64,000 nt of DNA from Muscardinus avellanarius (GCA_963383645.1 OY726572.1:27906792-27970791); one strand, 5' to 3'. Positions 34,376-46,900 are shown, counted from the first letter of the stretch. Made by a program: numbers and translations. Notes: generated by a model not told the origin, from the letters alone.

Positions 34376-34959
34376 TGTTTTTTTTTTTTTAAGGAGGGAA
34401 GATTCTTGTACTTATTCTCTTTGTAGATAATGACTCCTTTTGAAATCCTGTTATGTATGCTTTTTGATTTTTGGTTTTGCTTTATTTTTTTTAAGCCTTA
34501 TATGCTTTTTCTGGCAGGTCGCCAAACAGAAGTAAAGTAGTTGCATTGTGTTTTGTTTTTGCTTTCATTTGGATGCTGCTTATTCTCCTGGTTTTTATCA
34601 CTGTGAGTGTGGGCACATCATTCTTGCCTTAGGCCATGGTAGAAACAACAAAAGTTTTTTTTAATATAAATTTATTTAGCTAGATCACAGGGCCAGGAAC
34701 TAAAAAAGAAAATAATGTTTCAACACCAAGCACATAGTCTGATCATAGTGGGCCACCTAATACATATGGCTAAATAAAATATTTTAAGTAATCTTAGAAT
34801 GAAATCTCAATAGATGATTAGAACTTTATGGCACGTGTCTATTAGCTCACATGGATGATCTATTTCCTGCTTCATTCTCTACTTTTTCTGTGTCCAGCTG
34901 GTAGCCTTTCCCATCTGCTCCCCTGGGTACCATCTACCCAGGTTTCCTTCCCATTGTCC

Positions 34960-35115
34960 AGCTCTTTCTTCCTTCAGAGCTTTGTATGTGCAGTTCCAGT
35001 TCCTTTTATCTATAATGCCCTTCCTTGGACTGTCCCATGTATCTGGCACCTTCAAGTCATCTAGGCCTTGCCTCTGTGGTCAAGTCCTCTCTGACATGCT
35101 ATGGTGCAGACTCTA
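34960..35115 (+). repeat. L2 fragment
   Basis: 'GCAGTTCCAGTTCC', 'TAATGCCCTTCCTTGGACTG' and 'AAGTCCTCTCTGACATGCT' keep the L2 3' order. Diverged. Confidence 0.5.
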
Positions 35116-35399
35116 AGGTGGTCTCCACGATCCTTGCCTGATGGTGTTCACACTTTTCTATAATCCCCTCCTCTGAGACTTGCTTCTCATTAATAGAATA
35201 TATCGATTATGTTATACTATATAAAACTTTATCTTGCTATACAATAGCCATGGAATTATAATTTCCTGGACCGCAGAAACCCCATGAGTGTGTTGCCCTA
35301 AGCTGTAAGTTTGTGGCCTGATCACTCTCTCATTTTACTTTGTTTAGATATGTCTTAAAATCTAACACATTATTCATCACCTCTCAATGCTCTATCTCA

Positions 35400-35540
35400 C
35401 TTCTCCTGTATCTCTTACTTTGTAGCCTTTAACAACCCACTTCAATTCTCTGAAGCTCAGCTCTTCAGCTGTCAACTGAGATCAATGTTATCTTTACCCC
35501 CAAGGTTATAGCATTAACTAGGCTTTTATTTAGAAGATCT
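35400..35540 (+). repeat. MIR fragment
   Basis: 'TCAATTCTCTGAAGCTCAGC' and 'GATCAATGTTATCTTTACCC' with 'AAGGTTATAGCATTAA' read as MIR in sense order. Confidence 0.45.
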
Positions 35541-36234
35541 TGCTTGATATTTTAACTCCTGTCTTTCCTGATTTCTTCTGTGTACCATTAACTTTTGTAA
35601 TAATCCATCCTTCATGCCCTAGATTTTATTACTTTCCAGGATCTAAATTTTGCTCCACTCCCTGGGTTCTTCTTGTATACCTGGTTTTCCAAGTGTAGTG
35701 TGGTGCTTATTTCTCTCTGCCTCCTTTTTTACAGCCCATGGGCAGAGCTTAGTAGACAAGAAGAAGAGTGGCAGTGACCAGCCTGTTGGAAATGAGAATT
35801 TTGAGGCTGTTGATTTTCAAAGCACTTTGGTAATCAAATAATAGGGCAGTCTCACCAAACCAATGCCACTTTCTGCTAGAAAAACAGAATGTGCAATTAA
35901 CACTTGGTGTCATTAAATCCACTGGGAAGTACATGAAAATACTGTACTCCTAATTAGCTACAGAATGAGACCTAATCTGAATAGCATGAACTATTTGAAA
36001 GAGTTGAAGCAGATCCTAGGACCTAAAAAATTGTAGTGGTTTATCTGAACGTAAATTGTTTAGGGTTTCAAAGAGCTGCCTTCAGAGCCTTCATAAACAA
36101 GTACCCAGTTTATAGGTTTTTATCTTCTAGTATCAATGTTATGCTGTGTTACCTTAGTCCTTTGACAAAACTGTATGTGAATGAAAAATCACAGAGTTAT
36201 AGAATCTTGATACAGAAAGGAAATTAGCAACACT

Positions 36235-36420
36235 TTAATAGTTATGATGACAGCTAGCATTTTAAATAATTTTCTCTGTGTCATGGACTATGCAGGGTGT
36301 TTGATATGTAATATTTCATTTAGTGTGATCTAAACTATTTTACAGATGAAAATTTGGTCCATTTTATAGATAAAATTTGGTATAGCAATTTGGCCAGTTG
36401 GTAGCTTTCACACATAAGAT
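36235..36420 (-). repeat. MIR SINE
   Basis: 'AATATTTCATTTAGTGTGAT' and 'ATTTTACAGATGAAAA' are MIR in reverse. First of three MIR copies in 700 bp. Confidence 0.65.
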
Positions 36421-36494
36421 GGATTCTACCTCGTCATAATGATTAAATATGAATAGTGAGTACATAATTTCATATATATGACATTTTAAAAGTT

Positions 36495-36715
36495 GGAAAC
36501 ATAGTGGTTAGCAACCTAGTCTTTGTGTGACATAAATCTCAGTTTGAATATTAGGTCTGTTACTTACCAGCTGTGTCATATTGGGGAAATTACTTAACTT
36601 CCCTGAAACACTATTTCTCCATCTGTATCTTGGAGATAATAATGCCATAGTAGGATATTGTTAGAATTAAATAAAACAAAGAATATAAAATTTTTACTAT
36701 GTGACTATATAGTAA
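36495..36715 (+). repeat. MIR SINE
   Basis: 'AGTGGTTAGCAACCTAG', 'TTACTTACCAGCTGTGTCAT' and 'TGGAGATAATAATGCCATAG' give nearly the full MIR in sense order. Confidence 0.82.
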
Positions 36716-36719
36716 TAAC

Positions 36720-36950
36720 TATTATTATAAAATGCTTCCCATTAATTAAGCTTCATGTAATCTCTTGGTATCATTAAGACCCACATTTTATTTCAACATT
36801 ATCTCATTATTTTACACATTTGCAGATGAGTAAATGGAGTCACAGAAGAGGGAGGTAAATTCTAGCCACTTGCTCTGTGATATTAAGCTGAGAGTGAAGT
36901 TGAGACCTGCATCCTCAGCTGCCAAGCTCTATGTTACTCTGTAATGCTGT
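36720..36950 (-). repeat. MIR SINE
   Basis: 'TATCTCATTATTTTACACAT', 'GATGAGTAAATGGAGTCACA' and 'TCTATGTTACTCTGTAATGC' read as MIR in reverse, abutting the previous sense copy. Confidence 0.72.
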
Positions 36951-37225
36951 TTCTCTATAACATGGTTTCCTTACACATTGACACAAAGAAAGTTCTCTTC
37001 TGACTCAGTGGGAGTTTAAGCTCCATGTTTGGGCTGTAACTTCTTAAGGACAGGAATTTCGCATATTTATAGAAATCAACACAGTAGGTCTTTAATAGAT
37101 ATGTGTATTTTAGAATGAGTTCAAGCACAATTCTAAGAATATGAACCCTTGGTATAAGGAAAGTCACATATCTCCCAACTGAATTTCAAAGATAAGAGAA
37201 AGAGAAGTATCAAAGAAGGACAAAC

Positions 37226-37243
37226 CACACACACACACACACA
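37226..37243. repeat. Short (AC)n
   Basis: Nine AC units. Confidence 0.9.
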
Positions 37244-37487
37244 GTGTATTTCAGTTGGCTGTAGTTTTCCTCTTGCTTTCTGCTTTCTTGAGCACAGATC
37301 TAAAATTTTGTTTTCATGAGAATATAGGCCATAATTCTTATTTCATAAGAATATAAACCTTAATAATTTAATGGGTTTTATTAAATTCCTAATATGGATC
37401 AGATATCCAAAAATCAATAAAACTGAGTCTTTATGGAACTTATAGTAGGGTAAAAGATGAAATGTTGTTTCTCAAACAAAAATGTGT

Positions 37488-37678
37488 GTTGGGCAATCCC
37501 AGTTCCGGGGATACTGAGACAGGGGAATTGCAGGTCTAAGGCAGCCCTCAGCAACTTAGCAAGACTCTCTGCAACTCAGACCCTCTGCAACTTAGTGAGA
37601 CCCTGTTTCAAAAAAAAATGACTGGATGTATAGCTCAGAGGTAGAAATCCCCTGGGTTTAATCCCCTCTCTCCCAAAA
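37488..37678 (+). repeat. B1-dID SINE with internal duplication
   Basis: The 7SL-like half has two similar 'CTCTGCAACT' blocks in tandem. The ID half 'GGATGTATAGCTCAGAGGTA' and an A tail follow. Confidence 0.85.
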
Positions 37679-38093
37679 AAGAAGAGAAAAACCATAAGTA
37701 TGGTAATAAATTATTAAAATTGAGGTGAGCTTCAATTGTTTTTCTTAGAACACATAGAGAGGAGGCCTCCCTGGGAGAAATGGTAAGTGAGCCAAGTCCC
37801 AGGGGATTTAACAAGGCACAGCATAGGAAGGAAATGTAGCTATGCATTGATGCTTAATGGCATAGAGAGCTGCATAGTCAGTGACCACTTTGGGACATAG
37901 GAATAAATAAGCATAGATGAAGCCTACTCAAGTAGACGTCTAAGGCAATAGCTAGTGAAGCAATCAGAAGGATTTTCATCTTTGGTATAAGATACTGAGA
38001 AGCACTGAAGGATTTTAAGAAAGGAGGTGACCTAATCAATAGTTGGAAAGACGACTGATCCCTTATTTTTGTTTTTGGCCTTTTTTATATGGT

Positions 38094-38750
38094 GGGTTTT
38101 TTTGTGTGCATGTGGTAATGGGGTTGAACTCAAGGGCATTCACATCTGAGCTACACCTCCAGTTCTTTTTCAGTTTTTCTTTTTAAATAGAATCTTGCTA
38201 AGTTTGTTGAGAAACTTGCTAGGTTGCTGAGTTATCTTGGTCAACATACTCATTGCTATAATACAAAATGACTTACTGCACATCTTAGAGGAAGGAAGAT
38301 TTACTTGCTCAGAGTTCTGGAGATTTCAGGGATTCAGTCCATGTTAGCCAGCTTACATCTGTGGAGCTCAGGGCATGGCAGTGGGAAGCAGAGAGAAAAA
38401 AAAGGACAAGGGTTCTGCTCTCACATCATGGAGGCCAGAAGCAAGATAGAGCAAGCAGGGGGATTCAAAGACAAAAGCACAGTCCCTACGACCACACCTC
38501 CAGGGACCACCTCCTCCAGTTACACCCTACCTGCCTAGGTTACTACCCAATAAGGTCCATCAAAATGGACCTATTTACTGATGAGATTACAACCCTCATG
38601 ACTTAATGATATCTACTCTGAACATTAATACATGAACTCTTCAGGGACAATATTTATCTAACCACAGCATCGAGGCAGTCCTCAAACCTGCGATTCTCCT
38701 GTCTCAGCCTCCCAAGTACGAGGATTACAAGCGTGTGCCACCACACCTGG
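38094..38750 (-). repeat. B1-dID SINE split by an LTR
   Basis: Left part 38094-38231 ends 'AGGTTGCTGAG'. Right part 38670-38750 resumes 'GAGGCAGTCCTCAAACCTGC' and ends 'CACCACACCTGG'. Joined, they make one older-type SINE. Confidence 0.82.
38232..38669 (-). mobile_element. MaLR/MST-like LTR inserted in SINE
   Basis: 'GAGTTCTGGAGATTTCAGGG', 'CACATCATGGAGGCCAGAAG', 'CATGACTTAATGATATC' follow the reverse order of MST/MLT-type MaLR LTRs. CTGAG before and TCGAG after may be a decayed 5-bp duplication. Same family as 39301-39651, opposite strand. Confidence 0.65.
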
Positions 38751-38759
38751 ATCCATTTT

Positions 38760-39300
38760 ACATTTATTTGTTATTATTATACTTTTATTAGTGAATTGTA
38801 ATTCAACATTGTAGTGAGGTTCACATTCATACAAGCAGACATGCATGCAGATCTTGGTATTGTTTCCCTTCAGATCTGACCTCTCTACCCACTTCTCATA
38901 CATAGCAGCTAGATTGGTAGTGATACCTTCATACATGGACACAGCATAATTTAAACTGTTTCTTTCATCGGTTCTTCCTGTTCCCCTCCCCACCTCACTT
39001 TTTTATCCCCTTCCACTATTTTACTGGTCACCCTCCTCAATTACTCAAAGTCCTTTTTGTTTCCTATTTTTTCTGTGCTTTCCACATATGAGAGAAAACA
39101 TTCAACCCGTGGCTTTCTGAAACTGCTTGACCTTATTTAGCATAATACTCACTAGTTTTATTTCTTTTCCTGCAAATGACATAATTTTACTGTTTTCTAT
39201 GGCTGAGTAAAACACTATTGTGCATATATATATATATATATATATCACATTTTCACTATCAGGTCATCTATTGATGGACACCTAGGATGACTGATTATTA
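38760..39300 (-). mobile_element. L1 3' end, second tail type, antisense
   Basis: 'TAGTGAGGTTCACATTCATA' matches the tail at 21320. ORF2 markers follow: 'CACATATGAGAGAAAACATT' and 'TCATCTATTGATGGACACC'. A short AT repeat lies at 39224-39244. Confidence 0.82.
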
Positions 39301-39651
39301 TGGGGTTTGGATTTACAATGTCCCCCAGACCTCACAAGGCATCCATGTTTGAGGTGGGTTAAATAAAGCAGCTATGTTGGAGGCAGGGCTTTGTTGCTGA
39401 GCAAGAGTTGCTGAGGGACTGCGCCTATGTCTATCAACTCTCTTGGTGAGCTCTCTCTCGCTTCTGGCCCCTGTTATGTGAGAGCAGCTCTTCCTCTCTG
39501 CCTCCTGCTGCCATATCCTGAGTTCTGCAGACTTAACCTGGCCTAACATGAGCTGAGTTCCTGGAATCTCCAGACTGTGAGCAAATGTATTATTCTTCCT
39601 CTGTTGTTTTCATTAGATTTGTTGGGTCATAGCAGTAAGAATGCTGACCAA
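39301..39651 (+). mobile_element. MaLR/MST-like LTR
   Basis: Begins 'TGGGGTTTGGATTTACAATG' with 'GTCCCCCAGACC', contains 'CTCTCTCGCTTCTGGCC' and 'CTCCAGACTGTGAGC', and ends '...GTCATAGCAGTAAGAATGC'. Its 3' end is the reverse complement of the left end of 38232-38669. Confidence 0.65.
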
Positions 39652-41153
39652 ATCTCTGATCATTTCTGAAGATCAGATTAAGGGAGATAGCAGGGGAAAT
39701 GTTCAGAGGCTGTTGTAGTAAGTTAGGTAAGATACCACAAAGAGGACAAATGAAAAATATAGGGCAGAAGTAGAAAAGGAAAAAGCTGCAGACCTTTGAG
39801 TTAGGTAACTGGAAAATGGTGGTTTAATTCATGAAACTGGGAAATAAAGAGAAGCAAGTATTAATAGAAAGTATGATAATTTGTTTTGGATGTACTAAGT
39901 GTGAAGAACTTACTAGATTTCCAAATGGAGAGTTATAGTAGGCAGATAGATATTCAGATGGGGGAGGGATCTGGGTAAAGATATGATTAGGATGTTATCA
40001 GAGTATTTGCAATAAATAACCTGATTATCACCAAGAGTGATTAACCAAGATAATAAAATCACTTGGTGGATATCTTGGGTGGGTAGACATAAGAAAAACA
40101 AGGGACAGGAGAAAGAAAGAATGAGGAGACTGGAGGGGAGCAATGACATTGTGTTGGAGAAAATGGTGAGGTTAGGGAATAAAAGCAATTATTATATGTG
40201 GAGAAAAGGTTTAGCAACATGTAGGTCACTAGGAACCATGTAAATAATGGTTTCAAAGAAGAGCTGGAACCCAAGAAAAACTGGGTTTGAGTAGCAGAGA
40301 GCAATGTCATCAAGAGGGGACGACAATTCTTTTGGGCAGTTCCTATGTTCAAAGGAGAGCTTTGAGGGAGCTTTGCTGTGATGCTTAGTGTGTAAACCAT
40401 GCTGGTGTGTGCATGTGTAGTTTATGAGGATGAGAAACACTTGCACATATTTATATTTGAAGGGGAAATAACCTAAGAATGGTGTTGGAGTCAGAATCAA
40501 TTTTCCTCTCTCTAGGTACATGGTAGGTAGGATTACATTTTCTCACAGCCTTTGAAGTTAGAGCTATGTGAAATATAATGAAATATAATGAAATATAATG
40601 AAATATAAGCAGATGTGACATTGTCACTTTGGGGTGGAAACCAGAGCCAGTGTGCAATTTTTTTACCTTTACTTTTCCTGCCTCAGTGACATAGGAAGCA
40701 TGTGCTAAGATAAATCTCCCATTAGCCTGCATCTCTGAAAGAATGCAGTAAAATAAAAGGCTTCCCAGGTGACCCACTTCGAGTATGTACCATAAACCAA
40801 AGTTCAGGAACTTAGTTGAAGCTGATTTCTTCATGTCTTGCAGTCTGCACTGCATATTAGCTGTGTTTCCACCAATTATTTTGTTTCTCTTTAGTTATTT
40901 ATTCAGTGCAGTGTAGAATGTGGCCTGTAAGAATACCATCTTCAAGCATCTGAGGTCACTGGAGTCCGACTAGGACTTAAGACGTTGTTCCCCTCCCTTA
41001 CCCCTTTTCGGGCCTTTTGACTCAGAGTGATGGCAACATTGGCTGTCCAGGTCTCTGGTTTACAGATGACTGATTGTGGGATTTCTCAGCATCTGCTTTC
41101 ATGGGAGCTAATTCCTACCATTCCTTTTAAAACAGTGCATGTGCATGCGTGCA
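39652..41153. other. No repeat family recognised
   Basis: Unique sequence. Overlapping minus-strand frames (91-134 codons, 39913-40855) have no domain that I recognise and are not supported as exons. Confidence 0.45.
40570..40608. repeat. Four tandem copies of a 10-bp unit
   Basis: GAAATATAAT repeats four times, the last ending AAGC. Confidence 0.95.
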
Positions 41154-41166
41154 TGTGTGTGTGTGT

Positions 41167-41202
<36 letters not shown>
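41154..41202. repeat. (GT)n microsatellite
   Basis: About 23 GT units with one AC break, preceded by GCATGCGTGCATG, which is also alternating purine/pyrimidine and Z-DNA-prone. Confidence 0.96.
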
Positions 41203-41204
<2 letters not shown>

Positions 41205-41447
41205 ATAGATCTCTCTGTTGTTTTATATTTCTGAAGAACCCGGGTTGCTTATTGTTTTTGTGGTCTTTGAAGACTCACAATATTTAGTAAAGTGAGATAA
41301 TTTCATGTTAAAACTTTGGGTTATGGGTAAGAATGTTGAGACCCAGAGTGGCCTGAAGTGATATCCCAGGTTTCCTTCCTCCTATCTCAGTGCTCCTTTT
41401 TCATGCCCTTAACCTACGGCCTTACCTTGACTTCTGTTTTTCTTTTC

Positions 41448-41480
41448 TTTGTGTGTGTGTGTGGGGGGGGGGTGGGGGGG
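41448..41480. repeat. GT repeat running into G tracts
   Basis: About seven GT units, then ten Gs, a T and seven Gs, at the tail of an antisense SINE. G-quadruplex potential. Confidence 0.92.
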
Positions 41481-41650
41481 TACCAGGGATAGAACCCAGG
41501 GACATCCTACATCTGAGTTTCACTTCCAGCTCAATTTTTTTCTTCTTTATTTTGAAACGGGGTCTTACTAGGTTACGGAGGGCCTCACAAGTTACTGAGG
41601 CTGCTGCAAACCTCCGATCCTCCTGTCTCAGCCTCCCGAGTACTATGATT
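41481..41650 (-). repeat. B1-dID SINE, antisense
   Basis: 'TACCAGGGATAGAACCCAGG' to 'TCAGCCTCCCGAGTACTATG'. The final 7SL-like bases are missing. Confidence 0.88.
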
Positions 41651-43676
41651 AGACTTCCCGTTTCTATAAATCATTAATTTAAGACTCTGTCTGGACCCAG
41701 GGTGAAATCTCCAACCCTCCCTGACTTGTTCTTTTCCTTTGAATCTGGCTTTATCTCAGTTCATTGGATCCATAATTTTAGCTATTTTCTTCCTCTTCTG
41801 TGGACTGAGTTTACTCTGACACTGGGGACCTGCATATGTCCATAAGCTGTCATCTTAGAATACATACACCCCAAGGCTTTAAAACAAAGAGGATCAGAAG
41901 TGTTGCTGAGCAAGGTCAGAAGTGCATACACCTGCCTGGGGTTCTGCAGGTGGAGTGATGACCAACCAAGCTAAGGCACAAGGGTGGATCAGGCCCCCAG
42001 GCATCCTGGAGAGAGTTGCATCTTAGAAAAGCATCAGAGGCCCTGAGGCCAGCTGTTTGCTCCTAACATACTCCAGGGATGCTTTTAGCATTTTTGAAGA
42101 AAGGAGAGCTTTCTAGGAGGAATACGTTTGCCACTCACAGATGGAAGCAATTCCCTAGGCCAAGCCTGGAAAATCAGATGGTTTATCAGCTTAATAATAG
42201 CTTCTGTCTATCAGCACAATTCTAAAGAACTAGAGGAGACTTTTGCTACTAGTTTAGGGAAAGCATATAATGTTTGGTATATGGTGAAATAATTTTTTAA
42301 AAGAAGATACATATGATCATTATCATTATTATTGTGTTCCATTAAAATAGTTGAATATTTATGGGGATTACGTAAGACCAACTTTCCAGTGAAAGGAGAC
42401 CAAGTAATTTGGCTATCCACAGGTGATTTTATCTTACCCTGGATTGCCTTCAGTAATCATTTTTGAAAATGCAAACAGCATCCTCCCTGAAATGTATTCA
42501 TCTCTGTCAGATTAGTTTATCAGATTAGCTAGCAAGAGCTAGTTTGGCCTGCCACCTGCTGCTCAGAGCTGCCTGAAGGCAAAACTGAGACTGGTAGAAG
42601 ACTAGAGGGGTTTGATTAAAGATGGAGTTTATTGAAGTATCTTTTCTTGGGAGAAAGGAAAGGATGCTTTCTCTGAAAGATAAAAAGCAAGGGGTGGTCA
42701 GAGGGCTTGGTCTAAACCAGTTTGACCAATTCAGTTAAGAGAAATGTTCCAGTTGATGAAAAAGGTTGTATAACAACCAGGAAAATAGTTTAAAAATCCT
42801 GTTTGTTGAGAAGATTGGAAATAATCACTCTTAAAACTTAATTCTGTTAAAATAACTCATAGACTTATAAATGAAACTCATTGATCTGCTCCCTTGCTAA
42901 TGATCATTTCTTGTTTACTACCGAGGTGGTGGTAGTAGTGGGGAAAACATCAACTTTCAATTGCAAAAACACACTAGAATTTCAAAAATCCATGCCTTTT
43001 AAATTCTTTCCATCTTCTCAATGACTCCTTATCATCTGAATTTCATGGGTCAGCTCTGAGGTTGAATCTGAATTGCAGGTTTTGCTGAGAAGAAAATAGC
43101 TAAGTGAATAATATTTTTGCTGCTTAATATTTATTGAATCCATCTACTTCTAATTACAATATTGTGTTTCATCTCCTACAAGATTGCTTTTGTGCACGGA
43201 GTGAGATGACCTATAACATATGCTGCCATTATTATTGGGCCCTCCTTGTAGTTATCATTGTTGATTTAAAATCCTGTCAAACGACAGCATGCTGCAATAA
43301 GGAATAAAATAAGCATCCAGTGACAATGTACCTTTGTACTCAGTTAAGAAGTTCCCTATGAAATCCAGTGCACCTTTTCTGCATATACCTTCATTTGCTG
43401 ATGACACACATAAAAATACAATTCACAACAGTTTTAATGGTAGGGATTTGAATTCATATTGCATGTACTTTTGTGTGTACATGTGTATATAATATATTGG
43501 AAGTTACTACTCTATACATTGTTTGAAATAGATTTTCACTGCTAATTTGGGAAGAGTGAGAAGGATAGTTTACAGGATAGTTTACGGGCATGTGGCATCA
43601 GTGTAGGTTTGTGTTTTGAATCAAATGCTCTCTGTGCCTGGGGCAGAATGGTAGGGTTAGGATGTGAGGCCAAAGG
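41651..43676. other. Unique sequence, possible conserved blocks
   Basis: No repeat family seen. 43080-43330 has the look of a conserved non-coding element (see findings). No coding exon is evident. Confidence 0.4.
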
Positions 43677-43917
43677 TTTTTTTTTTTTTTTTTCTTTTGT
43701 GGTACTGGGGATGGAACCCAAGGGCTTTCTGCTTTCTACCTCTGGGCTACACTCCCAGACCTATTTTATATTTTATTTGGAAACTAAGTTATATTCTCAC
43801 TAAGTTGCTGAGAACCTCACTAAGTAGCTGAGGTTGGCTTCGAACCTGTGCGATCCGATCCACCTGTCTCCGCCTCCCAAATACTGGGATTACAAGCATG
43901 CGCCACCACACCTGGCT
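43677..43917 (-). repeat. B1-dID SINE, antisense
   Basis: T run to 'GCGCCACCACACCTGGCT'. CAAAGGT on both sides is a short duplication. A small duplication 'GCGATCCGATCC' lies in the 7SL half. Confidence 0.93.
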
Positions 43918-46900
43918 CAAAGGTGGTTTTTTTAGGGGAGAAATCTCAGACAGTTTGGTTGGTTTCTTCTCATTTCTCTTATCTTCAGTCTTTAGCAACT
44001 AGGATATTTTCAGTCTTCTTAAATTCTCTGACCAAGTCTTTACTACTGTTTCTCACCTGTTGAAATATTGCAAGAGCCTTCTGCAAAGGGAGTGTGAGCC
44101 ACTTATGAGTGTAATGAGAACTTTTCCAAGAGAGAAAGGTAGGGAAAAATAAGAGGAAAAGTAGTAGCCATCTATGCTGTCTGCTGGGAACTCTGCAGCA
44201 CATTCAGGGGACTCAGCAGAATCCTCCTGCCCGGTAGGGGAGGATATTGACATAAAGGCTGCCACCCCTTGGTGATCTGCTGTCTACCATTGGTTGGGGC
44301 AGTGGGCCATAAGAAGAAGTTATTAGCTACATTTATAAAATGATGCTAGACAAGTCCCTTCTTTTAGCTGCATTTGAAACTGGAATTCAAATGATCACTT
44401 TTGCATCCAACATTTAATCATCAGAAAAAAATATCAACCGACAGTAATATATCCATCAAATCATTATTGCTTGCCCACAATTGATTTTTGGCACTCAGTT
44501 TCCATGGCCTTTGAGTTTAGGTGCTCAACCCTTGGGCTAGGGATTGTGCTGTGCTGTGTTTGAGTGGGTTCCTGCTCAGTGAGCTCCAGATTGGCTTCTC
44601 CTTGATGTTTGTCCTTGTATTCAGTCATGCTGTCAGGAAAACAAAGTGATTTTCAGAAGTCATGGGGAAAGCTTGGATTGGGGTGGCAGAGCAAGGTCAT
44701 ATGCATCGCCAAAGAGTAAGATGAATTTGAACAATAAGAAGTCAGTAGTACAGAGTCCTGGATAAAGAAGTGATCTCATGGGCCAGGCACATGGACAGAG
44801 CTTCCATTTCTACCATTCTTATGCCAGGTTGGCTTTTTTGGAAGTAGCACCTTTTTTTGTTCCTCTTTCTCCACCTGTAAAATGCTTGTTCTAAATAGTT
44901 CAATGGGTGTGAAAAATCAGGATGAACCCATCACTTGGGGAGATGAATCCACATGACCTTATACAACTAAAGGGAACACTCCACTCAGATATGGAAGCTG
45001 AAGTTCTTAAATTAAATCAACAACTATGGAAAATCTAGGCCTAATTGACTCACAGAGAACAACCATTTTAAGGATGCCCTTTTTGCAAGATGACTTAACT
45101 ATTCCACGGTTACATACTAATTCATTGTACTTTCACACTTGATAAAAGATGAAGTATTTTGAACTGAAAAAAAAAGAAATAGTTGCATACTTGCACTTAA
45201 CAGTAGTGTGAAATTAGATAAAGAGTTACTTTGAGCACTGGATTTCTTTAAAAAGAATCTATGAACAGAGATGGTTTTTGTCAAATGATCTGACTCTGCC
45301 AACCCACAGTCAGATAATTTTAGTTTGGCAATTATCTGCATCCTGTTGCACATTAATATTGTACCATCTGGATTATAATGTAGTAGCCCTGACAACATCA
45401 TTGCCATGTATAATTATTTCCTATCTTATTTGTGGAGAATAAATTAGAAACTAGCAGGTTCCTGCATTTGACCAATTAGTGAGTTTGATAGTAGAGTTTT
45501 GGAAGATAATCACCCTGAGGTCACCTGGGTTGCTGGATTTCAAAAGTGAGCCATTTTAACCGGGCAGTGACCTCTTGAACAATCCTGAAATTGCCATTGC
45601 AATTAATACAGCTACATTTATGCAGGGAGGGTGCATGTTCCTAACGTTTGTATGAATACTCTGTCTTTCTCTCTGCTTCTTTTCTCTTTTGATTTATCAG
45701 AACCTTTTTGCTTTGATTCCTTCAGACCTGAGTTTTGAGCTCTGACCCACAAAGAGGATATAAGATCTTCAAAAACACCCTGTGCATTAGGTTATTTCCG
45801 ATTGGGCCCCGCTTGAGACTTGCCTTGGAAAGGGGCTGTGTCTTTAAACCCTCTTTTGCCCTATTTGACGTTAATATACCTCAGCACCTGTTAATACGGG
45901 TGGACCTTCCATGGTTCTAATGTGAATCACTTAGCTATTTAAAAAATGAGAGGGAATAGCTTTCATCCCTCTGGTCATGTGCTAAGATTAAACACTTCCT
46001 TCCTGAAGCCTTCACAGGCAGCTTAAGTGAGGACACTGCAGAGGAGATGATGAACAGACCTGAGAAGCCGCAAACATCTCTGACACCCCTGAAGGTGAAA
46101 TCCAGCTAGCTCCTGCTGTTACAGTTTCTAAAAGTGAACACAGGATTTGGCATTGCTGAGACCTACCTCTACCCAAAGAACTAAAAGATTTCAGGAGAAG
46201 GGAAAGGCAGGGAATGGGAACAGATGCCTCAGCAGCTGGAGACAGACCCTGAAATACATTATTGTACCCAATTTAGTTGCCGAATGTAGGGTGCTTATAC
46301 GCACCATGTTTTAAAAGAAGTAATAGACGTTTTATTGCTACTACGCTTGAAATTAACCAGTGATTTGATCATTTTGTCTAGACTAATCGGTAATGAATCA
46401 ATTAGAAACTATTAAATTCAGCCAATCGCCTTGTTACTAATTGGCTTATAAATCCACTACTTCAGTAAAAAGGGTTAAGAGTTTATGCAGGGCCTTAGAG
46501 GTTCAGTGTTCCAGAAAAAGGGTTTTCAAACATGTTTTGCTTATAGTGGAATATTTTTGTGTTGCACATGCTTAGGTCTATGAGTATGTGGCATCATTTA
46601 CATCTTGGACAGTAGTAGGAAAAGTGAAATGAGTAACTAAGCTAGTGTTTACAGTAAGGATTACTCCTGAGAATAGATTATACCATTAGCCCACCATATG
46701 CACGTGTACAGGTGTAGCCAACCTCGGATCAAAAATATTCTAGGAAAAGCGCTGTTTCTGTTTTGGATATATACAGCTATTCTTCTTTTTGTTATTTCCC
46801 TAAACAATATAGTATGACAATTCTGTACATGACATTGACATTGTATTAGGCATTATAAGTAATCTAGAGATGATTTAAAGCATACAGGAAGGTATGCAAG

